From positions 21,278,169 to 21,342,168 of the forward strand of contig NW_020312785.1 in assembly GCF_003265705.1 (NCBI RefSeq): a stretch of DNA of 64,000 nt, in the 5' to 3' direction. This stretch comes from Callorhinus ursinus. Lineage: Eukaryota > Chordata > Mammalia > Carnivora > Otariidae. The first letter of the stretch is position 1, and every line of letters starts with the position of its first letter. A program made the translations under genes and the position numbers. The notes under the pieces were generated by a model that saw only the letters and a list, made by a program, of their open reading frames with translations, was not told the origin of the DNA and ran no database searches. Positions 56,646 to 64,000 of this stretch are shown piece after piece.

Positions 56646-58773
56646 ACTTTACGACTCAAATAGCCAAATCTGTTTTTCCCTCCTCATTTGAATTCATCAA
56701 TCTGTATTTTGGGCTCATTAAAGATGTAAAAATGTTAGACGTATATATATTTTTTTAATTTAGCCAAATAAAATGCAATCACTCTCCAATATGTCAATAA
56801 ATCAAATAATATCACATCTGGTTTAAAATAAAGATAAGTGTACCCATGATTAAGAGGGCATGTGGGAAATATTGATAGTGTAGAAAAAAACAAAAACAAC
56901 TATATTTTTAGGAAATAAAACAAGATATGCTTAAGTGGCATGGATTATCATTCCCATATAGTATATATAAAATTGGAGTATTTACAAGGGCAAAATTGGA
57001 ATTGAATGAGCCAGGTCCAAAACCAGATGGCAAGCAAAAGTTTCAAGCTGTTCCATTTGGAAACTGATTTTTAGATTTCCACGTGGTGCATTACATTATA
57101 AGTTCAAATTAATTTTAAACTCTTAATTTTTCTATATATCTTCATGACTCCCTGTACATGCTTTCTTGCCTGCCTTGTTGCCAGTGAATCTAAAATGGGC
57201 ACCAAACAGCTTTTCACTCAACATTAAATGCACACAGAACAGCACTTAACTGTGTGCATTTTGAACTCTTCTCAATAAAAGTTTTAAGAGACAAGAAGCT
57301 TTTTCTACTTTAGGGTCACTATTAGTCTGAATAATACATAAACATTGAGAAACAGTGGAAGTTCTACTGAGTATTGCAGCATAGCTTCAGTAAAATTATC
57401 TGTCATTATCACAATTGTTAAGATTGGTATACCGTTGAACCGCATATCATACTAAATGTTCAATGTCAATGTCTTATGTTTTTCCCTCCTATCAGAACCC
57501 AATTTAAAGGAAGAAATGGAAGAAATATAGGTACTCATAGAAGTACTTTGTGGTGTCAAGAATTAAACACTAAGAAAGAAAAAAATGTCACTTCTCTAGC
57601 CTCAAAAACCACAAGGGATAAATAAAATGCTATTGAGACATGACACGTAATGCTCTTCTTGAACTGAAGCTATGTGTTCTTTTTCTGTCAGTACTCAGTT
57701 AATGGGGTTGCTTATATATACCTTAAATGGACAATGAAATTCAGTATTTTAAAATATTGTACAACTACTCATTTAGGATACTTTCTAAATGTCACTGTAG
57801 GTGGGTATGTTTGAAAGGTTGAAAGGGCAGAAAAGTGGACAGGGATTTTCTCTCATTTAACCAATTGACAATTGCTTTAATCCTTTAACTTGCCTACTAG
57901 CATGTTTGTTATGGGTAGATTATGTGAGGCAGAAGGCTTTAAGTAATTTGCATGGTTTATAGATTTAAAATAATGCCTACACATCTAGGTGAATATGGAC
58001 ATTTTAAGAAGTACATGAAAATAGGAATCTCTGATCAATGGGTAAAATAAAATTAGTTTGATTTCAAATAAGACTTTTTTCCCCCCAAAATGCTTTTTTC
58101 CCCCATCTATTTGAGAAGGGTGGGGGAACACTTGAAAATGCACTTTTTTCTGTTACCTGCTATGATATGAGAATGTGGTTTTCTGATGAATGAACTTTTA
58201 GCATTAATAGAAATATTAAAAGCAGATCAGTCATTCTCAATATGAACACCTATGAGATAATTTCAAATACCCTTAAGTGTTACATTTTATTTAACACAGT
58301 ACTGCAAATTCTCATATATTTTCATATTTCAGGATATGACAGTGGCTCCAGGTCTTCATTATGAATGTCAACTACTATGGTATTAAAGCAGAAAAGAGCC
58401 AGCTAGCCAAAATTCACAGTCACTATATTTTAGATTAAACTGAATTTACTGTTTTCTAGATATGCATATCTAGATGTGGAAATAATTAAGGTATTAAAAT
58501 CATGACTATGGTAAGAAGGAAGTCTGATTATGCCATTCTTCCCCAGTATGTCCCTTAGCTTGAATCAATAAGTAATTGAAAAACTAACTTCCAAATGTGT
58601 GGGGGTTTCAGATATCATTCTATGGTCATAAATGGAGGTTAACAGTAGCCTGGATTATATATATCCTTGTTTACATTTTAGTGAGTCTATAGACCAAAGC
58701 AATTAATGTTAAATAAGTTTCTTGCCTGCTTTCTCATGATGTATAAAAATCACCATTATAAAAAATAAACACA
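56646..58773. other. Unique AT-rich spacer
   Basis: About 2.1 kb without recognised repeats. A 12-bp hairpin lies at 57226-57261. C-runs at 58081-58086 and 58101-58104 sit beside T-runs. No protein-like frame. Confidence 0.5.
57226..57261. repeat. 12-bp perfect inverted repeat
   Basis: 'aaatgcacacag' (57226-57237) and 'ctgtgtgcattt' (57250-57261) pair perfectly around a 12-nt loop. An A-rich 'aataaaa' follows at 57275. In unique sequence, 12 perfect bases is modestly above expectation. Confidence 0.9.
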
Positions 58774-58957
58774 GGGGCGCCTGGGTGGGTATCTGCTTTT
58801 GGCTCAGGTCATGATCACATGGTTCCTGGATCAAGCCCTGTGTGGGGCTCCCTGCTCAGCGGGGAGTCTGCTTTTCCCTTTCCCTATGCCCCTCCCCCTG
58901 TTCATGCTCTCTATATCTTTCAAATAAATAAATAAAATCTTTTAAAAAAATAAAGAA
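58774..58957 (+). mobile_element. CAN-SINE with A-box deletion
   Basis: It starts 'ggggcgcctgggtgg' and jumps to 'gtatctgcttttggctcaggtcatgatcac'. About 16 bases that include the pol III A box (the 'ctcagtcggttaagc' segment of other copies) are missing. The rest is typical: 'ctggatcaagccctgtgtggggctccctgctcagcggggagtctgc', a CT-rich part, '(aaat)n aaaatctttt' and an A-tail. The tail served as the target for the next SINE. The flank 'aaaaaataaacaca' before it resembles the tail sequence, so its own TSD is ambiguous. Confidence 0.93.
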
Positions 58958-59163
58958 GGGCACCTGGGTGGCTCAGTCATTAAGCATCTGCCTTCAGCTC
59001 AGGTCATGATCTCAGGGTCCTGGGATCGAGCCCCACGTTGGGCTCCCTGCTCAGCGGGAAGCCTGCTTCTTCCTCTCCCACTCCCCCTGCTTGTGTTCCC
59101 TCTCTCGCTGTGTCTCTGTCAAATAAATAAATAAAATTTTAAAAAAATTAAAAAAATAAAGAA
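58943..59163 (+). mobile_element. CAN-SINE inserted in the A-tail of another SINE
   Basis: The body 58958-59148 runs 'gggcacctgggtggctcagtcattaagcatctgccttcagctcaggtcatgatctcagggtcctgggatcgagccccacgttgggctccctgctcagcgggaagcctgc', 'cactccccctgcttgtgttccctctctcgctgtgtctc' and '(aaat)n aaaatttt'. A and B boxes are intact. TSD 'taaaaaaataaagaa' is identical at 58943-58957 and 59149-59163, inside the tail of the preceding SINE. It is therefore younger than that copy. Confidence 0.97.
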
Positions 59164-59720
59164 ACCTTAAAAGCAATCATTGTTTTGATATTGTTAATAA
59201 TCGAGTTTTCCTATGGGTTAATTTAATATTAAAACATTTGGAAAGGTATTGGAAAGGAAGCATAATTGTTCCTTGATCAAAAAGGAATGGCATTAGCTTA
59301 AATAACTACAATAGCAAAAGCTGTGTGGATTTAAATTATGATTTATCGGAGTATTATTGAAGATTAAATTATTTTAAGGGTATTCTGAGAGCCTGAAAGT
59401 ATTATAGTAAATATAATTCTAACTAGTTGGGAAATAAGCCTTCTGTCTTTAAAAATAATCTCTGGAACATTAGGTAACTAAGAACAAAGCATATGTTGGA
59501 TAATATGAAAAATATTGTGATGCTTAATTTTTTAATATTTTGTTCTGCATTTTCTGGACATATCCAGTCTTGGTAAATAGGAGTTGTTTAGGAGTTTTCA
59601 TAATTATCATAGTATGTTAGGACAGGTTAGATCCTAAGTAAGCTGAAGGCTTAGTTCAGTTTTTCATTTAAACAATAGCATATGGTCAATGTAGAGACAC
59701 TGGAAGTAAGGGGAAAAAAC
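59164..59720. other. Unique AT-rich spacer
   Basis: About 555 bp, nothing recognisable. Confidence 0.5.
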
Positions 59721-59812
59721 TTTATTTTTTTTATTTTTTAAAGATTTTATTTATTTACTTGACAGAGAGAGCACAAGCAAAAGCACAAGCAGGGGGAGCG
59801 GCAGGCCGACTT
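59721..59812 (-). mobile_element. Truncated CAN-SINE 3' part, antisense
   Basis: 'ttttaaagattttatttatttacttgacagagagagcacaagc' and 'cacaagcagggggagcggcaggc' are the reversed tail and CT-rich part. The tRNA-like head is absent. The flank 'gaaaaaac' (59713-59720) versus 'gaaaaagaac' (59813-59822) is a possible TSD, which would mean truncation at insertion rather than later deletion. Confidence 0.88.
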
Positions 59813-59822
59813 GAAAAAGAAC

Positions 59823-61545
59823 TCAAAATTACTACAAAGCCTTCCTTGCAAGGATAGTCACTTTAATCCTGCCCCAGTAGTTTTCTTGGTGTTCATATGC
59901 ATGTATATAATACACACATGCATACACATATTAGTAAACATGTATATTATATTACATCATGCATATACATATTTTCAATGCAGAATATGAATTATCTTAC
60001 ATATATACTTTCTAAAGTTATTTTACTTTAGATTATATACAATTTTACATTGTTATTCTGCTATAAATATCTTTAAGCATAAATCTGATCATTCTCTAGG
60101 ATTATTGTCTCAGAAGATATGATCATTTTAGGGCTCTTGATTCATAATGCCAAACAGAATTACATAAAAGAGTTTCAGTTTACATGCTGACCTAAACTGC
60201 ATTTGCATACCTGATGGAGTGTACTTTTAATAGTATAGAAAATTATCATTTATTTTTTCAATTTGGTATACAAATTCCCTTATTTTAATTTATTCCCTTA
60301 TTTTAATTTAAATTTAGTATATTAGTAGTATACCTGAATTATATATATATGTATATATATTTATTTGTTCATTAGCTATGCATAGCTTATATTTTATGAA
60401 TTCCCTTCCAATTGAATATTTGAAGCACAATTTTTATCTTTTCACCTTAACTACATGAAAAAATATGCTTTCATATTTAAGAATGATGGTTAACAGGGTC
60501 ATAGTTCAATATCATAAAAAGCAGAAATTCATTAAAAATTATTCTTTGATTCTAGTAACCAATATTTATTAAGAATCTTTCAAATATTCACATTAGATGA
60601 TGATGATCAGAGCCCAATATAATAAAATCTAGCCCATGTAAATATAAACAGTTTAGATTAATTCTGAATGGCTTAAATATCATTAGAATCATTTCACATG
60701 GGAAACAATATCCTAATTTAGGCAAACAGTTGTGATGTGAATTTTAGGAAAAAGTAGGTAAATCTACATTTTGGCTACATTCACATACTATGCAGATTTT
60801 AGGAAGGAAGTAGTCTGGTCATGCTTTTTGAAACAGTTCCATAGAGAACATACAGACAATGGTGAATAGGGTGTTGTGAAATTTGGAACACTTTTCTTTG
60901 AGGAATATTAAAGAAAAAGATAGAGACTCATTAGCCCGAAAGAAGAGGAATAAGATAATGTTGCTCATAGTCATGTGGAAAGATGGAAAAAGTCTGATGC
61001 TTAAAGGAGAAAGGGAAGAGTTTCCCTCCTTGATGCTTAAATGCGTGTTCCAAAAGGGGAGGAAAAAAAGGAATGGAAGAATAAAGAAAAGAAAATAAAA
61101 CTTAGCTAAATTAATTGATGATTTACAAAACTGTAGATTTCAAATCAATGTAAAAATTAATGCCCTAGTGACTGGAATCATCTGAAAATGATACGTCTAT
61201 CTTGCAGACATTGATATATATTGTCACTAGAAGTCTGAGGAGAGCATGCGGGGCCACCTGCTTATGAGAGGTTATCTCTGTTCCCATTCGATTCTCAGAT
61301 TGTGTGGTTATATAAAATTAAAATAAAGCAGAATCTTGCAAAGTATGTCATTTGAAGACATTCCCAGAAATAATAACTGTAGTAACTGGAAAATTTGATA
61401 CCAAATGAGCATGATATAGTTTTCAAATTTCTCTTTTGAGATCTTTTTTCTTTATATGTTAACTTCTTAGCATAAAGTATATCATTTTATTTTTATAAAA
61501 CATGGCACTAACTGCTATAGAAGATCCCTAGCCTCATCATAGGGG
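59823..61545. other. Unique AT-rich spacer
   Basis: About 1.7 kb. An AT tract lies at 60340-60362, and 'cccttattttaattta' is directly repeated at 60278-60308. A purine-rich run at 61050-61100 creates a 71-codon K/R-rich frame at 60883-61098, which is compositional. Confidence 0.5.
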
Positions 61546-62178
61546 ATAGCAACACGTAACAAGACTCCCAAGAGAAGACTAAGTAAGAGAGCCTGTCGGC
61601 CTTGCCACAATTCTGTGGCTCCCACAAGTAGACAAGACTCAGTGAATCAGAGCAAGCCAGTTAAACCGCACACTCACAGCACAGCAAACAGTAGGACTAC
61701 GGGTATGATAGCTCCATCACCCCGTCCCCAAGTCCTACAGGGTGTCAGAATGGGGCCAGATGGTGCTGTGATAAAGCAGCCCGGGGCCCGGGACTTAGAA
61801 TCTTTTATGGCAAACAGCAAGGATGCCATTCCCCCTCCACTGGGGAATAAGTAGTTGTAAGATAGTTGTCCTGACCTACCTAACTGCCTATGTAACCTAC
61901 TGCAGAACAGCTCAGGCTGGGAGGCTGGTTATGCTTTGTGTTTGGGTACACTCAGCAAGGACTTACAAGAAATGAGGTTCATGGTAGACTGTTGTCTGAA
62001 ACTTAATAGAAATTTTGGATCCGATTTTAAAAGTAGTTTTCCTCAGGTTAAACACTTACTGCAAATTGGGGAAAGAAAAAAAAAAACTGGCTCTGGCGCC
62101 CCTCTCCCCAAATCCGGTTCTAAATCCCTTAATTTGCTTTCTCAGGAGAGTGCTGCATTTCTTTTAGATGTCTTGTAA
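61546..62178 (+). pseudogene. Unidentified gene-like island, probable retrocopy of a 3' end
   Basis: A sharp rise in GC and CpG over about 600 bp in AT-rich DNA. A frame open from 61543 to the stop at 61852-61854 has no ATG start and reads as a C-terminal portion. It has basic/Cys-rich 'TPKRRLSKRACRPCHNS', a Ser/Pro/Thr-rich linker, 'GVRMGPDGAVIKQPGARDLE', and ends 'DAIPPPLGNK'. The next about 320 bp resembles a 3'UTR, with a second open stretch (61936-62178) and a short A(11) run at 62079-62089. This suits a decayed processed copy of the 3' part of an mRNA, or a genuine last exon. No A-tail or TSD is clear, and I cannot name the parent. Confidence 0.4.
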
Positions 62179-64000
62179 TTTAGTCTTCCTTGCAACCACA
62201 CACAAGTATTTTCAAAGGTCTAACTAGCAAGAGAATCTGGCTTTCTGGAATCTAATTTATCAGGCAAAATATATAATATACCTCCAAAACATATATCTGA
62301 ATATTAGAGTAGGAAGACAGTACTTCCAAATCAATATTAGTATCAACATTTTCTTATTACCTATGTAGGTTTTTAAAAGGCCCTATTTGAAAGATGATTA
62401 TAAAGCAAAATAGCACAAACAAGAATTCAAGATTCAAGGGAAGATGCACAATGGAGTGGAAACGAGGTAAGCTGTCTGTACCTTCATACACCTTATAGTC
62501 TAAGGAAGAAGCCAAAGTAAAGCAGAATTATGCATATGCTCAGGAAAGAGAAATAAGCTCAGTTAACTGCAGAGATAAACAAAGATCATAACAAATGTGA
62601 CAGAAGGAACAAAGGGGATTCTTTAATATCAGAAGGCTAAGCTTGATTATGATTTTTTTTGAAATAAGTATTTTTGTAGCACAAAGAAGCATTTCTTGAT
62701 AGTGTAATTATCATGCCTGTATGAGCATTTCACTATGCTATTTTTATTTTTGCTCTTCTTGCAGTGTCATTTGGGAATGTCTTAATACTTAGTTTTATAA
62801 CAGAAATGTAAGTGGAAATGACATTTTTCTTCCATTTTGCTTAAATAAAAATATATTTTAAAATATGCCAATGTTGACTTTTTTAGTTTCAGAATTTAAA
62901 AACAATCTTCTTTCTTATAACATTGGTAAACAAATAAAATAAAAGACCATGATTACAAGTAATTTCTGTAAAGAAGCGAAGGTCTGAATTTCAATGGCCC
63001 ATCCTCATAGAAATTCTATTTTGGATGACTAGATCCCATCGATTCATTTTGATATTACATATAAATGAAAATACCAAATGTCTTGCTTTGTCAGTGAAAA
63101 AGTAGTTTGCGCTTAACAAATGGTCCAGTGATGTCTATTTGGAAGCTTCATGACATATTAAAGCAGTTGATGAGGTATAATTTGTTGTGGGGTCGCATCT
63201 GATTGATGGTTTACTATCTACCACAGCCTCATCTGCTGTGATAGTCCCATAATAAATGTTTATCGCTAGACAGTGCTAAATGTGCTCTATCTAAATCATT
63301 CGTTACTTATAACAAGTTTTAGTATATATGAATCAAATGTTGTTTATAGTTGTCTTCAATTGGATTTATCATTTTGAAGCTTTTCTACCATTTCAAATGG
63401 AGTAACTATGATAGAGATTTTTTGAATAAATGTTTTGAGCCCATAGGTGGTAATGTACCAAGAATTCAGCAAAAAGATAAATATTAAGCAAGTTATCTTG
63501 AAGAACAAAGGTAAAATGTGGTTTTGTAGCTTATTTTTTCTGTTTCTAAACATAGAAGTATATTTTTATGGCATTGGTTCTTTGGAAAAATAATTAGAAT
63601 AAAGGACAATTTAAAAGTATTTATCTTTTGTGAAAATCATGTGGGGAACTTTGTTTCCAGCTTTTAGGAATAACTCATTAAGAACTTTGACTCTTAAACT
63701 GTCTTTTAACCAGAAGCTTCTCTTCTTCTTCTTCTTTTTTCTTTTTCACTCCTTTCCCTCCTACATAGTCCAGCCTTGATACCCTATCATTTTATTTCTT
63801 GAGGTCTTCCACCCCATGTGGCTCTTATTTCTTTTAAGACTCAAGACTCCTTGCTGCTCACTTTTAACCCCAAGGTTTGATATTTTCAGCCCACAATCGA
63901 TACTTATTGAAATCCAAACATCTCTGCATCAACCACCCTACATCAAAGTCTCTTCTGCAATCCCACATGTAGAGAAACACTAACAGCCAATATTTTTATT
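62179..64000. other. Unique AT-rich DNA to window end
   Basis: About 1.8 kb with no recognised repeat or gene. A CTT/TTC-rich polypyrimidine tract lies at 63719-63755. A 65-codon minus frame at 63356-63553 is AT-driven. Confidence 0.5.

Noticed and set aside
58958..59030. tRNA-like A and B boxes in SINE heads
   Set aside because: They belong to tRNA-derived SINEs; no cloverleaf with an acceptor stem can be formed, so no tRNA genes are called.
60883..61098. 71-codon K/R-rich frame resembling a nuclear protein
   Set aside because: It results from a purine-rich strand (A/G runs) and has no domain or gene context.
1..64000. CRISPR arrays, operons, phage or plasmid features
   Set aside because: No spaced direct-repeat arrays, ribosome-binding sites or dense coding exist; SINE/L1 content shows mammalian nuclear DNA.

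Overview
The window is mammalian nuclear DNA from a caniform carnivore. It is AT-rich, almost entirely non-coding, and dominated by interspersed repeats of different ages. The diagnostic feature is a set of tRNA-derived CAN-SINEs (head 'ggcgcctgggtggctcag', tail '(aaat)n aaatctt') on both strands, most with clear target-site duplications (TSDs). The 'gggctccctgctcagcgggg' and 'cactccccctgcttgtgttccctc' variants resemble bear and seal type SINEs more than cat-type ones. Placing it in Arctoidea is an inference from memory. There is no bacterial or viral genome organisation: no operons, no phage genes and no CRISPR.

Layout. 1-6.2 kb: the 3' part of one L1 (+, running off the left edge), a tiny betaretrovirus-like env/Rec leader fragment next to an L1 tail, and a 2.07-kb 5'-truncated L1 (-) with a 17-bp TSD. 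6.2-20 kb: mostly unique AT-rich DNA with MIR/L2 remnants, two hAT-type fragments, one SINE, a long (TG)n, a short L1 tail and two MLT1-type LTRs. 20-32 kb: unique DNA, a SINE, an ancient LINE-like relic interrupted by an LTR, and MIRs. 32-43 kb: the densest repeat region, with five SINEs, L1 tails, several LTR relics, and an ancient element at 34.3-36.15 kb that hosts both a SINE and an LTR and contains a perfect 28-bp inverted repeat. 43-58 kb: mainly unique DNA. At 45.7-46.5 kb a locally CpG-richer stretch ends in a short signal-peptide-like reading frame closed by a strong splice-donor motif. 58-64 kb: a SINE inserted in the A-tail of another SINE, then a GC-richer island (61.55-62.18 kb) that looks like an old retrocopy of a gene 3' end.

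No complete protein-coding gene can be supported. The L1 ORF2 pieces are broken and are annotated as pseudogenes. The stretch looks like an intron or gene desert. The most useful leads are the candidate first exon at 46.38-46.51 kb, the unidentified gene-like island at 61.55-62.18 kb, the retroviral leader fragment at 2.04-2.21 kb, and the hairpin at 34.7 kb. I recognised repeat families from remembered consensus features, with no database search, so family names for old elements are provisional.
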